Positions 36,634 to 47,744 are shown, counted from the first letter of the stretch. The stretch is 64,000 nucleotides of DNA from Photobacterium pectinilyticum (GCF_024357955.1 NZ_JANEYT010000007.1:1-64000); one strand, 5' to 3'. Notes: generated from the sequence alone by a model not told the origin. Numbers and translations are program-made.

Positions 36634-37956
36634 TTAGTTAACCATCATTGAGATGAAGTAACCAATAATCGTTGCTGAGCCGACACCGATGAAGCCAGGG
36701 AGCATGAAGCTGTGGTTTAGAACGTATTTGCCGATCGCCGTAGTGCCTGAGCGGTCAAAGCTGATAGCCGCCAGATCACTTGGGTAGAACGGGAAGAAGA
36801 AGTAAGCGTAACATGCCGGCAGCACACCAATCAGTACCGCTGGGTCGATACCCAATGCAAAACCAAGTGGTAGCATGATAGTTAATACTGCAGCCTGACT
36901 TTTCAGGAAGGCAGACACGAAGAACATGGCAAAAGCGAATGACCACGGATAGATATTGACCATGCCGCTAACTAGATCAACCAGGTATTCTTTGTGGTGA
37001 CCGATGATAGTGTCACTGAACCAGGCGATACCGAAGATAGTAATTACCGCGCTCATACCGGCAATGAACACATTGCTGTTAACGATACGCTTAGGTGAAA
37101 TATTGGTGGTCAGTAGGATAATCGCACCGACTGATAGCATCAGGAACTGAATGGCTACCGACATACCAACGCCTTGAGGCAGTAGCTGCTTGCTGAATAA
37201 AGCAATACCGATCACCGATAGAATACCCAGTAGGAACACAGTCAGGCCTTTTTTCGCCGTACGCTGATGTTCCGCTTCTTCTTCCGCTGAGCCTTCCTGC
37301 TCGGGATCGACCAAGCTATTGCGGAATTCTTCATCTTGAATACGCGCTTGGAATTCAGGATCTGCATCCAAGTCTTTACCGCGTTTCAAACTCCACAAAC
37401 AACCAATAAGTAGGCCGCCGAAGGTGGCTGGAATCGTCACCATCAACACATTGACCAGGTTGATATCTAGGTTGTTGTCCATGGCTGTTGCCATAACAAC
37501 AGCAGCAGCAGCAGCAATTGGGCTGGCTGTGATACCCATTTGTGAAGCAACACTTGCCATTGCCATCGGGCGCTCAGGACGGATGCCTTTTTTGTAGGCA
37601 ACGTCATAAATAACAGGCAGTAGTGGATACACTGAGTGACCCGTACCAACCAGCACCGTCAGGGAGTAGGTACAAATCGGCCCCAAGAAGACAATATGCT
37701 CAGGGTGTTTACGAAGCAGGCGTTCGGCAAATTTTACCAGTAGCTTCAAGCCGCCAGTGGCCTCTAGGGTCGCCGAGGCGGCAACCACCGCGAGGATGAT
37801 AAGCATAACGCCGACGGGTGGTTGGCCCGGGGCGATACCAAAAACAAATGTCATTACCGAGACGCCGAGGCCCCCGAGTAGACCGAAGGCTATACCACCA
37901 TGGCGTATACCGATCAAAATAACAGCTAGCAGTAGTAACAGGTGTATCCAGAACAT
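36634..37956 (-). CDS. dcuB: anaerobic C4-dicarboxylate transporter, DcuB type
   Basis: A 440-residue inner-membrane carrier with about ten to twelve helices. The segments GTGHSVYPLLPVIYDVA (near 109) and PSDLAAISFDRSGTTAIGKY (near 392) follow DcuB more closely than DcuA. DcuB exchanges fumarate, malate or aspartate for succinate in fumarate respiration. A long hydrophilic, Glu-rich loop (about 195-230) is present. Assignment to DcuB versus DcuA rests on remembered sequences, so the letter is less sure than the family. It is a single-gene unit. Confidence 0.88.
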   Translation of the reverse strand: MFWIHLLLLLAVILIGIRHGGIAFGLLGGLGVSVMTFVFGIAPGQPPVGVMLIILAVVAASATLEATGGLKLLVKFAERLLRKHPEHIVFLGPICTYSLTVLVGTGHSVYPLLPVIYDVAYKKGIRPERPMAMASVASQMGITASPIAAAAAVVMATAMDNNLDINLVNVLMVTIPATFGGLLIGCLWSLKRGKDLDADPEFQARIQDEEFRNSLVDPEQEGSAEEEAEHQRTAKKGLTVFLLGILSVIGIALFSKQLLPQGVGMSVAIQFLMLSVGAIILLTTNISPKRIVNSNVFIAGMSAVITIFGIAWFSDTIIGHHKEYLVDLVSGMVNIYPWSFAFAMFFVSAFLKSQAAVLTIMLPLGFALGIDPAVLIGVLPACYAYFFFPFYPSDLAAISFDRSGTTAIGKYVLNHSFMLPGFIGVGSATIIGYFISMMVN

Positions 37957-38113
37957 TATTCCATTATCCTTGTTTCATATAAGTTAAAAGCCGCTCGAAC
38001 TTCTGCACTAAGTTCACAAGGTGGGTTTATAAACCAACAACTACACAAAAAGTGGTATACAGGTTCCGAAAAAACATACTGTTAACGAATAATTCTGCTA
38101 TTTAGGTAGAGAT

Positions 38114-38129
38114 TGTGACACCTGTCAAT
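38114..38129. promoter_or_regulatory. candidate CRP/FNR-family site upstream of dcuB
   Basis: TGTGA-N6-TCAAT lies about 158 bases upstream of the dcuB start. The left half is a perfect CRP half-site and the right half keeps TCA. The distance is long for direct activation unless the transcript has a leader. Confidence 0.35.
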
Positions 38130-38203
38130 ATATGCTGTTGGTTGCGTGAAAAAAGAGAGAATAAATATTCAGCTGAAATGATGAGCAATTGGTTTTGTAA
38201 GGA

Positions 38204-38232
38204 TAAAAAAATGCCCCGCACTGCGGGGCATT
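38204..38232 (-). terminator. terminator after pta
   Basis: ATGCCCCGCA and TGCGGGGCAT pair almost perfectly and the minus strand continues TTTTTTT. Confidence 0.92.
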
Positions 38233-38273
38233 GAAAAATTATTTACACAAGAGTGCATTCAAGCAAGAAAGTC

Positions 38274-40427
38274 TTACGAGTTTGCTTCTTCAGCTTGTTT
38301 TGCCTGAATCGCCGTTAGTGCCACTGTGTATACGATATCGTCTACTAGTGCGCCACGCGAAAGGTCGTTAACTGGCTTACGCATGCCCTGAAGCATTGGA
38401 CCGATAGAGACTAGGTCAGCTGAACGTTGTACTGCTTTGTAAGTCGTGTTACCTGTGTTTAGGTCAGGGAATACGAATACCGTTGCTTTACCCGCTACAG
38501 GCGAGTTAGGCGCTTTAGAAGCAGCAACGTTTTCCATGATCGCAGCATCGTACTGAAGAGGGCCATCGATGATTAGATCTGGACGCTTCTCTTGAGCAAT
38601 GCGAGTTGCTTCACGTACTTTATCAACGTCTGCACCTTTACCAGAAGTACCGGTAGAGTATGAGATCATTGCAACGCGAGGCTCGATGCCAAATGCTTTT
38701 GCAGAGTCTGCAGACTGGATAGCAATTTCTGCTAGCTGCTCAGCGTTTGGATCCGGGTTGATTGCACAGTCACCGTATACCAGTACCTGATCAGGCAGTA
38801 GCATGAAGAATACTGAAGATACGATAGACGCATCCGGTGCAGTCTTAATGATCTGGAACGGAGGAACGATAGTGTTCGCCGTTGTGTGAACAGCACCAGA
38901 AACCAGGCCGTCAACTTCATTGTTTTCTAGCATCATTGTGCCAAGGAAAACAGAATCTTGAAGTTTTTCACGGGCAACAACATCCGTCATGCCCTTCGCG
39001 CCACGAAGCTCAACAAGGCGAGCAACATAGTTTTCACGAACAGCTTCTGAATCGATGATGGTTACGCCAGCACCGAGTGTTACGCCTTGTTGCTCAGCAA
39101 CACGCTTAATCTCTTCTGGGTTACCAAGAAGCACACATTCAGCAATACCGCGCTCAGCACAGATAGCTGCTGCTTTAACGGTACGTGGTTCGTCACCTTC
39201 AGGCAGGACAACACGCTTAGCTGCTTTACGTGCAAGTTCCGTTAGTTCGTAACGGAATGCAGGTGGGCTTAGGCGACGTTCTTTCGCTGAACCTTCTGTT
39301 AGCGATTCAATCCACTGGCCGTCGATATGGCTAGCCATGTATTCGTTAACCAGTTCAACACGCTCTTTATCGTCTGCAGGTACTTCTAGGCTGAAGCTCT
39401 GAAGGTTCAGAGATGTCTGCCAAGTGTTACCCAGTGCAGTCATAACAGGTAGGCCTGTTTTGAATGCGCGCTCACATAGGTCCATCACTGGCTTAGGTAG
39501 CTCGTAGCCGCCAGTAAGCAGTAGGGCACCGATTTCAACGCCGTTCATTGCAGCAAGACATGCAGCAACGATTACATCAGGACGGTCTGCAGAAGTCACT
39601 AGCAGAGAGCCAGGACGGAAGTGCTCAACCATGTGCGGGATAGAACGTGCACAGAAAGTGATGCTCTTGATACGGCGAGTCGCGATATCACCTTTGTTGA
39701 TGATTTCAGCGTTCAGGTGCTTAGCGATGTCAGTTGAACGAGTCGCGATCAGCTCTGCGCTCCAAGGTGCACAACCAAGTACACGGATAGGGCTTGAGTT
39801 GAATACCTGCATAACTTCAACATTTGAAGGTACAGTGGCTTCAGCGTCGTCGAAGATTTCAGACAGATCTGGGCGAGTACGGCCTTCTGCGTCAACAGGT
39901 GCGTTTAGCTTGTTAACGATAACACCAGCAATTTGCTTGTTCTTGATACCGCCGAAGTTAGAACATGCTACTTCGATACGCTCTTTAAGTTGAGCTGGGT
40001 TATCAGTACCAGAAGCAACAACGAATACGATTTCCGCACCCAGAGTTTTAGCAATCTCGTAGTTGATTTGGTTAGCAAACGGATGCTTGCGCGTTGGCAC
40101 AAGACCTTCAATTAGCGCAACTTCAGCATCAGCTGTTGATTCTTTGAAGCGTGCAACGATGTCTTCTAGCAGCACATCGCTCTTATCGTTACTGATAAGC
40201 TCTTGGGCGCTAGCCATTGAGAAAGGTTCAGCCACTTTCATATCACTGTTAGCAGTGATGATGTTAGTTGTTAGATCTGGCTGATCACCGCCGTGGCGCG
40301 GCTGGGCGATAGGCTTGAAGAAAGAAACGCGAACACCTTTGCGCTCCATTGCACGAAGCACACCAAGGCTTACGCTAGTAAGACCAACACCGGCACCAAC
40401 CGGAACAAGCATAATAGTACGGGACAC
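38274..40427 (-). CDS. pta: phosphate acetyltransferase
   Basis: A 717-residue long-form Pta that converts acetyl-CoA and phosphate to acetyl phosphate. An N-terminal DRTGG/BioD-like regulatory region ([18 protein letters not shown] start, to about 380) precedes the C-terminal catalytic domain (about 390-715) with [19 protein letters not shown] and YSTGTSGKG. It follows ackA on the same strand, with the ackA terminator between them, so expression is only partly coupled. Confidence 0.97.
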   Translation of the reverse strand: MSRTIMLVPVGAGVGLTSVSLGVLRAMERKGVRVSFFKPIAQPRHGGDQPDLTTNIITANSDMKVAEPFSMASAQELISNDKSDVLLEDIVARFKESTADAEVALIEGLVPTRKHPFANQINYEIAKTLGAEIVFVVASGTDNPAQLKERIEVACSNFGGIKNKQIAGVIVNKLNAPVDAEGRTRPDLSEIFDDAEATVPSNVEVMQVFNSSPIRVLGCAPWSAELIATRSTDIAKHLNAEIINKGDIATRRIKSITFCARSIPHMVEHFRPGSLLVTSADRPDVIVAACLAAMNGVEIGALLLTGGYELPKPVMDLCERAFKTGLPVMTALGNTWQTSLNLQSFSLEVPADDKERVELVNEYMASHIDGQWIESLTEGSAKERRLSPPAFRYELTELARKAAKRVVLPEGDEPRTVKAAAICAERGIAECVLLGNPEEIKRVAEQQGVTLGAGVTIIDSEAVRENYVARLVELRGAKGMTDVVAREKLQDSVFLGTMMLENNEVDGLVSGAVHTTANTIVPPFQIIKTAPDASIVSSVFFMLLPDQVLVYGDCAINPDPNAEQLAEIAIQSADSAKAFGIEPRVAMISYSTGTSGKGADVDKVREATRIAQEKRPDLIIDGPLQYDAAIMENVAASKAPNSPVAGKATVFVFPDLNTGNTTYKAVQRSADLVSIGPMLQGMRKPVNDLSRGALVDDIVYTVALTAIQAKQAEEANS

Positions 40428-40534
40428 TATGGATTCCTCAACTATTGAAACACGACAGTGCTATGCAATAACGATGGGTGAACCGGTATTGGACAGCACC
40501 ACACAAAAGCATGACCTAAAGGTCATAAGTCATG

Positions 40535-40562
40535 AAAAAACGGCCGGCCTAGGCCAGCCGTA
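40535..40562 (-). terminator. terminator after ackA
   Basis: On the minus strand ACGGCTGGCC and GGCCGGCCGT pair around TA and are followed by TTTTTTC. It sits between ackA and pta, allowing only read-through into pta. Confidence 0.85.
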
Positions 40563-40580
40563 GCAATCAGTATCGAGCGA

Positions 40581-41777
40581 TTAGATTTCAGCTAGACGAG
40601 CTGTATCTTCAGCGATAACGAGTTCTTCGTTAGTTGAAACAACCATTGCAGGAACACGGCTGTTTGCTGTAGTGATAACGCCTTCGCCGCCGAAGCGTGC
40701 TTTCAGGTTCGCTTCACCGTCAACTTCAACACCTAGGATAGCAAGGCGGTTTAGAACCATCTCACGGATTGGTGCAGAGTTTTCACCGATACCGCCAGTG
40801 AAAGTGATTGCGTCTAGACGACCTTCTAGAGAAGCTGTGTAACCAGCAACGTACTTAGCTAGACGGTGACAGAACACGTCCATTGCACGAGTCGCTTCTT
40901 CTTTCTCGCCGTAGTTGTCTTCAACGAAACGACAGTCAGAAGTCACTTCAGTTAGACCTTGTAGGCCAGACTCTTTAGTTAGCATCGTGTTGATTTTCTC
41001 AACAGAGTAACCTAGGTTGTCGTGCAGGTGGAAGATGATAGCTGGGTCGATATCACCACAACGTGTACCCATCACTAGACCTTCAAGAGGAGTTAGACCC
41101 ATAGACGTATCTACAGACTGACCGTTCTTGATTGCACAAACTGACGCACCGTTACCTAGGTGGCAGTTGATGATGTTTAGCTCTTCTTCTTTCTTACCTA
41201 GCAGCTTCGCTGTTTCGCGAGTGATGAATAGGTGAGAAGTACCGTGCATACCGTAGCGACGGATACCGTGCTCTTTGTATAGGTTGTACGGAAGCGCATA
41301 TAGGTATGCTTCTTCAGGCATTGTCTGGTGGAAAGCTGTGTCAAATACCGCTACGTTCTTAAGTGCAGGGAAAGACTTCTGAGCTGCCTTGATACCGATG
41401 ATGTGTGCTGGGTTGTGAAGCGGTGCTAGTGTTGCACAGTCTTCGATACCTTTTAGTACATCGCCGCAGATAAGTGCAGACTTAGTGAACTTCTCGCCGC
41501 CGTGTACAACACGGTGACCGATAGCTTGTAGGTTTTCTGCTAGTTCTGGCTTAGAAGCAAGAATAGTGTCTACCATGAACGCTAGCGCTTCTTCGTGAGC
41601 AGCGCCTTCGCCTAGTTGTGCTTCGTGCTTACCGTCAAGTTTCCACTTGATACGTGCTTCTGGAAGGTGCAGACATTCTGCAAGACCTGTCAGGTGCTCT
41701 TCACCTGATACTGCGTCAACAACAGCGAACTTAAGAGAAGAACTACCGCAGTTAAGAACTAAAACCAGCTTAGACAT
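40581..41777 (-). CDS. ackA: acetate kinase
   Basis: A 398-residue ASKHA-fold kinase that makes acetate and ATP from acetyl phosphate and ADP. Motifs are NCGSSSLKF at the N-terminus, HRVVHGGE near 87, HGTSHLF near 177, HLGNGASVC near 205 and the C-terminal TGGIGEN near 328. Together with Pta it forms the overflow and fermentative acetate pathway and controls acetyl phosphate level. It is divergent from yfbV, the conserved arrangement. Confidence 0.98.
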   Translation of the reverse strand: MSKLVLVLNCGSSSLKFAVVDAVSGEEHLTGLAECLHLPEARIKWKLDGKHEAQLGEGAAHEEALAFMVDTILASKPELAENLQAIGHRVVHGGEKFTKSALICGDVLKGIEDCATLAPLHNPAHIIGIKAAQKSFPALKNVAVFDTAFHQTMPEEAYLYALPYNLYKEHGIRRYGMHGTSHLFITRETAKLLGKKEEELNIINCHLGNGASVCAIKNGQSVDTSMGLTPLEGLVMGTRCGDIDPAIIFHLHDNLGYSVEKINTMLTKESGLQGLTEVTSDCRFVEDNYGEKEEATRAMDVFCHRLAKYVAGYTASLEGRLDAITFTGGIGENSAPIREMVLNRLAILGVEVDGEANLKARFGGEGVITTANSRVPAMVVSTNEELVIAEDTARLAEI

Positions 41778-42110
41778 GAGTGACTACCTATAATCTGTCT
41801 GAAAGTTGATATTCAACTGATATAAAAATTACCCATAGGATAGACGACTTTTCGATAAGCCGGTCTAACCAGGGTCAAAATCGTGCTACATCCGTATCAA
41901 GATAGAATCGTGAAACCCAGATTCTGGGCCATCCTTGGAAGCGCCTTCAGTTGCCATAACGATGATTACGGGCAACAATAAATGTAGGCGTGCTTAGGAT
42001 AGCGATTGTGACGCAATATAACAAAAGTATTTTTAGAAAAAATTAATTTGAATCAAGTTTCTTATCGCTAGTTTTTAATGTTTACTCTTTTTTTTGAAAT
42101 TTGGTGGTTT
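41778..42110. other. divergent promoter region ackA / yfbV
   Basis: About 330 AT-rich bases with no ORF. It must carry promoters for both directions, but no single pair of boxes was convincing. Confidence 0.5.
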
Positions 42111-42563
42111 ATGAGTCAACAACATTCGATTTGGCAAGCTTTCCGTTATGGTCAGGATTACATGGCCACGTGGCCAATGCGCAAAGAGTTGGCCATTCTG
42201 TTTCCTGAGCAGCGTTATATCAAGGCCACGCGGTTTGCGATGCGTGTGATGCCAGCTGTTGCTGTCATGAGTGTGCTGAGCCAGATGGCGTTCGATAATT
42301 ACAATGCCTTACCGCAGGCGATTACGGTTGCATTGTTTGCCTTGAGTATGCCGTTGCAGGGGTTATGGTGGCTGGGCAAGCGAAGCCGGACTGACTTACC
42401 GCCGTCACTGGCAAGTTGGTACCGTGAGATCCATGACAAGATTGCCAGTGAAGGGCATGCCCTGCAGCCGTTGAAAAGCCGGCCGCGGTACAAGGAGCTG
42501 GCGCAGGTGCTAAATCGTGCTTTCAAGCAGTTGGATAAAAGCTCATTGGAGCGCTGGTTCTAG
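42111..42563 (+). CDS. yfbV: UPF0208 membrane protein YfbV
   Basis: A 150-residue protein from the ATG at 42111 ([18 protein letters not shown]). Two hydrophobic helices at about residues 40-60 and 68-88 are followed by a basic cytoplasmic tail ([23 protein letters not shown]). In E. coli it is implicated in insulation of the Ter macrodomain; mechanism unclear. An upstream in-frame start at 42078 adds 11 residues and has no better ribosome site. It is next to ackA as in E. coli. Confidence 0.93.
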   Translation: MSQQHSIWQAFRYGQDYMATWPMRKELAILFPEQRYIKATRFAMRVMPAVAVMSVLSQMAFDNYNALPQAITVALFALSMPLQGLWWLGKRSRTDLPPSLASWYREIHDKIASEGHALQPLKSRPRYKELAQVLNRAFKQLDKSSLERWF

Positions 42564-42604
42564 CGATTTGGCGGCTATCTTCGGTTTGTCTGTTGGATCA
42601 ATTA

Positions 42605-43210
42605 TTACTGGATAAATAGTGCCAGTGACAGGGAGTGGACGTACTGCTCTATCTGTTCGTCGGTTGTAGCAATGCGATCGTACATTGTCCATTGTTCACA
42701 GATCCCTGTCAGCAGGCCACTGTAGATAACGGCAGCTATGTCAGCGGTAAGGTGGGGCAACAGCAGGCCATCTTGCTGCAGTTGCGACATTGCCCCTTCT
42801 ACTTTTGCATTGTCCTCTTGCCCCTTCTCGATACTGCGTAGACGTAGATCTTCATCGGTAAACCCCTGCAGTGATAGCTGAATAATCATGGCCATTTTAG
42901 GGGTGTCACGCATCTCTGTCAGAAGCACCCGGGCGATATTGAGTACACCTTCTCGCAATACAGGGCCAGTTTGTTCTGCGACGGCTTCTGCCGCATGCTG
43001 AACAGCGGTCGACTGCTCTTGCCATAGTGCATCAAGCAAATCGGCTTTGTCTTTGAAATGCCAGTAAATCGCTCCTCGGGTGAGTCCCGCCTCTGAGGCG
43101 ATACCGGCGAGGGTCGCTTTGTTCAGGCCTTTTTGACTGAATACTTTCATTGCGGTATCAAGCAACAAAAGCCGGGTCTGTTCTGCTTCTTCTTTACGTT
43201 TTCTTGCCAT
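42605..43210 (-). CDS. AcrR-type TetR family repressor
   Basis: A 201-residue TetR-family regulator. The helix-turn-helix (GLNKATLAGIASEAGLTRGAIYWHFKDK) spans about 29-56 and matches the AcrR branch closely; the ligand-binding domain follows. It is the last gene of the mfp-RND-tetR run, 47 bases after the pump. The palindrome at 47745-47770 upstream of the operon matches the AcrR operator pattern, so it probably represses its own operon and is released by pump substrates. Confidence 0.92.
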   Translation of the reverse strand: MARKRKEEAEQTRLLLLDTAMKVFSQKGLNKATLAGIASEAGLTRGAIYWHFKDKADLLDALWQEQSTAVQHAAEAVAEQTGPVLREGVLNIARVLLTEMRDTPKMAMIIQLSLQGFTDEDLRLRSIEKGQEDNAKVEGAMSQLQQDGLLLPHLTADIAAVIYSGLLTGICEQWTMYDRIATTDEQIEQYVHSLSLALFIQ

Positions 43211-43257
43211 TTACGTTACCCGAAATTCGGGAGCGCCACAGCACTCCCGATAATCAA

Positions 43258-46200
43258 TTAGGCGCTTTGTGTCACTGGGCTACCTAATGGTTTGGTCAAA
43301 AGAATATACAACGCGGGGATTATTACAATGGCAATAATCGTCGATGCGACCAAGCCATAGATAATCGCCATACAAAGCGGGTACCACTGTGGATCGCTGT
43401 ATGCCAGAGGCAATAGACTCAGGATAGTCGTCAAGCTGGTACTTAGGATAGGTCTTAGGCGCTCAGCGGCGCCATAGGCTGCTGCTTGTGCGACAGACTC
43501 GCCTCGCTTTAGATGGCGGTTCATGGTGTCAACCAACACGATACCGTTATTCACCGCTATTCCTGCTAGCGATACGACACCGATCAGCCCCGAGAACGAT
43601 ATCGCGGTGCCTGAGAGGAAATAACCGAAGAAGGTCCCCATCAAGGCGAGTGGTACAATCAACAAGATAATCGCCGGTTGGGCAAACGAGTTGAACATCA
43701 CTGCCAGCAATACGAAGATTGAGCACATGGCCAGTACAAAAGCCGTTCCCATCGCGCTGTAGCTTTCGTCGGCTTTGGCCATTTCACCACCAAGCTGATA
43801 GTAATAACCGTTCGGCCACTGGGCTTGCAGCTGTTCCAACTGCGGGAGCAAAACCGTGAGTACCTCGCTTGCTGTGCGCCCTTCCGTTCGCGAGGCAACG
43901 GTAACAGCACGCTGTCCCTCCTTGTGAACGAAGACCCGCGGTGTTTCGACAATCTGGTAATCAACCAGATCGGTCAGTGGCACGGCTCGGCCATCCTGAC
44001 TGATGATGTGAAGTAACTGCATTTCCGACAAATGTCGAGGACCGCCTAGGTTGTCACCGCGGCTTGGCCACAATACGCTAAGACGCATCTTGGCATCGTC
44101 ATCGATACCTTCAATCTTGAAGTGACCGATTTCGTCTTGCTCCATCGCCACTCGAATTTGCTGTGAGACTTCGGATTCAGACAGTTGGTGGAAGCTTAGC
44201 ATTTCATGCTTGAAGTGAAAGCGCACCTCATAGCGGGCAGGGCCTAGGTTGTCATTGATATCGCTGCTACCAGGTACCCGCGCTAGTGCGGTTTTGACTG
44301 CTGCGGCGTTGGCAATCAGTTGGGTATAATCTGGACCAATTAAGTCAATTTGGATCGGTGCAGAGGTATCTGGGTTGCCACCAATGTGGACTAAAGACAC
44401 TTCGATCCCGGGCTCATCGCGTAATGCTTGTTGGATGCCATCACGGATTTCCTCCAAGTATTCGAATGACAACTTATCGCGCTGATCTTTCGGATAGAGA
44501 GTCAGGCTGAAGCCCACTTGGTTCCATTCTTGGGACGGCAGCAGGGCATCATTGAGCGAAGCCGTTGTCATTGGGCTTTTGGCTCCGACATAGGTAATGA
44601 CTTTTTCGACCCAAGGTTGTTGGCGCAGGAATTCACCGGCTTTATCCGCAGCCCGTTGCGATTGCTCCAAGGTCGAGTCGGGGGCAAGTACCAGTGATAC
44701 GCCAATCTTGCGATCATCGGATTCTGGGTACATTTCCGAAGGCATCAAACCAACCAACATGATACTGGCAATGAAGAGAACCAGTGTACCGCCAACCCAT
44801 ACTCCGGCCCGGCGCTTACTCTTGAGCACATAGGTGTTCAGCCAACGACGTAAATGGTGGCGATAGCGGCTTGAGAGCCTATCGATTAGCAGCTCTTTGT
44901 TGTTGTCGGCAGCTTTTTCGAGCATGTACCGTGACAGCGGGATACAGATCAGAAAGGCGATAAACAGGCTGAGCAGCAGGGTGACGGTGATAGTGATTGG
45001 CAGAATACGAATAAACTTACCGTCAATCCCCCCCACCATCATCATTGGCACCATAGCCAGAATGGTGGTGAGCTGACCCGCGGTTGCTGGCAAGATGAAC
45101 TGACGGACCGTTTCCATTGCCGCGTCGGCAAACGAGAGCTTTTTGACATATAACCCCTCATGCATTCCTTCCATCACCAAGATATAGACATCCACCATCA
45201 GGCCGAGTGCCAGTACCATACCGATCATGATCATGGAGTTGAAGGAGTAGCCAAAGCTTGCCATCACGGCCAGCGTTGCCAGCAGGGTGACAGGCAGGGC
45301 GATGCCGGCAACCAAGGCTTCGCGCCAGCTGAGTAGCAGCATCAACACGATAAACACGATCACAACGGCTTGCTGCATGGAGCTGGAGATATCATTGAAT
45401 GCCAGCTCAATTAACTCGCCGTCGTCGCTGACCCGAGACAAGGATAGCCCTTGGGGCCAATCAGAGTGGTTGGTGAGTTGATCGACCATTTTCTGGGTAG
45501 ACACGATGACGGCAAAGGTATCGGCTCCAGGATGTTTTAGCACATCGAGGGTTATCCCCGGCTCGTAAGCTTGGTTGTTAACGCTAAAGAAAGTTCGGCT
45601 GACTTCGCGATCAAGGCGATGGCTAACTTCGGCGACTTCACCCAACCGTACCGGACGGTTATCACTCAGGCGGGTGATCGGTAGTTGGCGCACCTGATCG
45701 ACGGTAACGAAACGGCCAGATAAGTAGAGATTAAAGGTATTTTCGTCAGACTCAAACTCCCCCCAAGCCATATCGTGGTTGGCATTTTGTAATCGATCGC
45801 GAACCAACAGGGGGGAGATCCCAAGATCACGCAACCTGTCCATTCTCAGGCGAACATGTAGGCTTTTCTCGCGCATGCCATTGAGGTTAACCTTTTTAAC
45901 CAATGGCAGATTTTCAAACTGGGTTTCCAGCCGTTTGGCGGTATCCGACAGTAAGATATCGTCGACGTCACCACTTAGCACCCAGCTTATTACCGGCATA
46001 TTGGAGACTGACATTTCTTCAATATCGGGTTTTTCGATACTGCCATCGGCCGGAAATTCGGCTTCGGCCTTATCGACGGCGGCACGCAGCAATTGCATCG
46101 ATTCGGTCATTGGCATGTCGGCATCAAACTCGACGGCGACAATCGAGTAAGAGTTGTATGATCCACTGGAGAATGACTTAAGCCCTTTTAAGCTACGGAT

Positions 46201-46413
46201 CTCATCCTCAAGGTGTTTGGTGATTTCTTTCTCGATTTGCTCTGGCGCAGCCCCTGGCCAGAAGGTCATCACAATGGCTTGGGGGATTTCGAGATCGGGG
46301 TAGTTCTCGCGTACCATATTGTTGTACGACAACAACCCTGCGAGCACCACCATCCCCAATAACAGGCGGGCAACCAAGGTTTGGACAAAGAGTTTTCGTG
46401 CAATCGGCCTCAT
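43258..46413 (-). CDS. RND efflux permease
   Basis: A 1051-residue inner-membrane RND pump with twelve expected helices and two periplasmic porter loops. It has the typical first helix (ARLLLGMVVLAGLLSY), a PGAAPEQIE porter start and a GMVLALGLMVDVYILVMEG fourth helix. The proton-relay pair normally reading DD is D-V here, and the tenth-helix Lys is Asn (GIAVNNGIVLVD), so it belongs to a divergent RND clade. It overlaps the membrane-fusion gene by four bases. No outer-membrane channel gene is present, so TolC is presumed. Confidence 0.94.
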   Translation of the reverse strand: MRPIARKLFVQTLVARLLLGMVVLAGLLSYNNMVRENYPDLEIPQAIVMTFWPGAAPEQIEKEITKHLEDEIRSLKGLKSFSSGSYNSYSIVAVEFDADMPMTESMQLLRAAVDKAEAEFPADGSIEKPDIEEMSVSNMPVISWVLSGDVDDILLSDTAKRLETQFENLPLVKKVNLNGMREKSLHVRLRMDRLRDLGISPLLVRDRLQNANHDMAWGEFESDENTFNLYLSGRFVTVDQVRQLPITRLSDNRPVRLGEVAEVSHRLDREVSRTFFSVNNQAYEPGITLDVLKHPGADTFAVIVSTQKMVDQLTNHSDWPQGLSLSRVSDDGELIELAFNDISSSMQQAVVIVFIVLMLLLSWREALVAGIALPVTLLATLAVMASFGYSFNSMIMIGMVLALGLMVDVYILVMEGMHEGLYVKKLSFADAAMETVRQFILPATAGQLTTILAMVPMMMVGGIDGKFIRILPITITVTLLLSLFIAFLICIPLSRYMLEKAADNNKELLIDRLSSRYRHHLRRWLNTYVLKSKRRAGVWVGGTLVLFIASIMLVGLMPSEMYPESDDRKIGVSLVLAPDSTLEQSQRAADKAGEFLRQQPWVEKVITYVGAKSPMTTASLNDALLPSQEWNQVGFSLTLYPKDQRDKLSFEYLEEIRDGIQQALRDEPGIEVSLVHIGGNPDTSAPIQIDLIGPDYTQLIANAAAVKTALARVPGSSDINDNLGPARYEVRFHFKHEMLSFHQLSESEVSQQIRVAMEQDEIGHFKIEGIDDDAKMRLSVLWPSRGDNLGGPRHLSEMQLLHIISQDGRAVPLTDLVDYQIVETPRVFVHKEGQRAVTVASRTEGRTASEVLTVLLPQLEQLQAQWPNGYYYQLGGEMAKADESYSAMGTAFVLAMCSIFVLLAVMFNSFAQPAIILLIVPLALMGTFFGYFLSGTAISFSGLIGVVSLAGIAVNNGIVLVDTMNRHLKRGESVAQAAAYGAAERLRPILSTSLTTILSLLPLAYSDPQWYPLCMAIIYGLVASTIIAIVIIPALYILLTKPLGSPVTQSA

Positions 46414-47711
46414 CGGGTCGCTCCTACTACCTCAACAGCGCTACCGTTTACCAGTAGGTGTTGGCCTCGGGTGACGACGTGATCATCTGCCTTGAGGCCA
46501 CTTAGTACTTCAATGCGACGCAGTCCTTGCAGGCCGAGGGAAAGCTGGCGCTCTTCGACGTGGTTATCGTGATTGACGACAAACGCAAAGGCGTTGCCAC
46601 CACGGAACGATATCGCGTAGATCGGCAGAGATACTGCGTCTTCGACGACTGTCGAGGCGATCCAGGCCCGAACGAATTCACCGTCGATGAGTTTCTGATC
46701 CTCGTTCAGTACACGTACTTTGACACTTTGTGAGCGGCGTTGAAGGTTGATCGTTGGGCTTACCGACCAGATAGTTCCCGTTACGACTTCGTTACCTTGG
46801 AATTGGTTTTCTTCTGCTCGGTACAGGATGGCGTTATCGCTTGCGAGATAAACAGTCTGGCCTTCTTTTAGTTGGCGGGCATCTTCAACCGGTAACTCGA
46901 GCTGGATTTCCAATAGGCTGTCATCAACCACCACAATGGCACTGCTGGCTTCGCGATCGCGGTTTGAAGTGATCCCTGCGGGTGGGTAGTAGTGGTTATC
47001 CTCGCGGATATTCATCGCGGCAATATAACCGTCGAATGGGGCAAATAAGCTGGTTTTCTCAAGGCTAACCGTTTCACGGTTAATATCTGCGGACACACTC
47101 AGAATGTCTGAATCAATGGCCTCCAGTGCGCTAATGTTCATGGTAACGGCTGAATGGGCATTAAGTAGAGCGGTTTTGTTGCGTTCGAATTCATCCAGAG
47201 AAATCACGCCGCGCTCATAGACCTCCTCCATCCTGGCAAAGTTTTGCTGGGAAAGAGCGAGATCATTCTCTGCCTGTTGCAGGCGAGCTTGGGCCTCTTG
47301 TTTCTGGGCGCGTACTGCTTGCAGACGGGCTTCGAGTGCTTTTACTGATGCCGAGTTTTGGCGGCTGTCAATTTGTGCCAAGAGTTGGCCGCGCCTGATC
47401 GCTTTGTCAGGACCGAAGACGCGTGCTCCTTCCCGAAGTTGGGTGCCGTTTTCCAGTTCACCGATGGTAACGACTTTGCCCGGCATTTCGAAATCGAGGA
47501 ATGCCTTGCGGTAGGCTTGCACTGTCCCCTCGGAGAAGGACCAACCCGTTAGCAGTTCTGGCGTGATTTTCTCCGTTTGAACTTTTACCGGTTGAGGGGG
47601 GGGGAGAATCTGATTGGTGTCTTCCAGTTGCGAGAACCGATAGCCAGTCAGCAATAGCAAGCCGATAGGAAATATGAGCCATACCTTGGCAGTTAGCGAA
47701 CGAAGTTTCAT
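46410..47711 (-). CDS. RND periplasmic adaptor (membrane fusion protein)
   Basis: A 433-residue adaptor. An N-terminal membrane anchor (VWLIFPIGLLLLTGYRF, no lipobox) is followed by a lipoyl half-motif, a long coiled-coil hairpin rich in Gln, Ala and Glu (about residues 118-190), the second lipoyl half (SLFAPFDGYIAAMNI), a beta-barrel and a C-terminal membrane-proximal domain. It links the pump to an outer-membrane channel. It is first in the operon and 33 bases downstream of the operator. Confidence 0.94.
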   Translation of the reverse strand: MKLRSLTAKVWLIFPIGLLLLTGYRFSQLEDTNQILPPPQPVKVQTEKITPELLTGWSFSEGTVQAYRKAFLDFEMPGKVVTIGELENGTQLREGARVFGPDKAIRRGQLLAQIDSRQNSASVKALEARLQAVRAQKQEAQARLQQAENDLALSQQNFARMEEVYERGVISLDEFERNKTALLNAHSAVTMNISALEAIDSDILSVSADINRETVSLEKTSLFAPFDGYIAAMNIREDNHYYPPAGITSNRDREASSAIVVVDDSLLEIQLELPVEDARQLKEGQTVYLASDNAILYRAEENQFQGNEVVTGTIWSVSPTINLQRRSQSVKVRVLNEDQKLIDGEFVRAWIASTVVEDAVSLPIYAISFRGGNAFAFVVNHDNHVEERQLSLGLQGLRRIEVLSGLKADDHVVTRGQHLLVNGSAVEVVGATR

Positions 47712-47744
47712 GGGTATTCTCTGGGTAAGGGCATTAGCTTTATT

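Larger units (their letters stand above)
37957..38273. other. intergenic region upstream of dcuB and downstream of pta
   Basis: It holds the pta terminator (38204-38232) and a CRP/FNR-like site (38114-38129), which fit an anaerobically regulated dcuB promoter. No ORF was seen. Confidence 0.55.
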
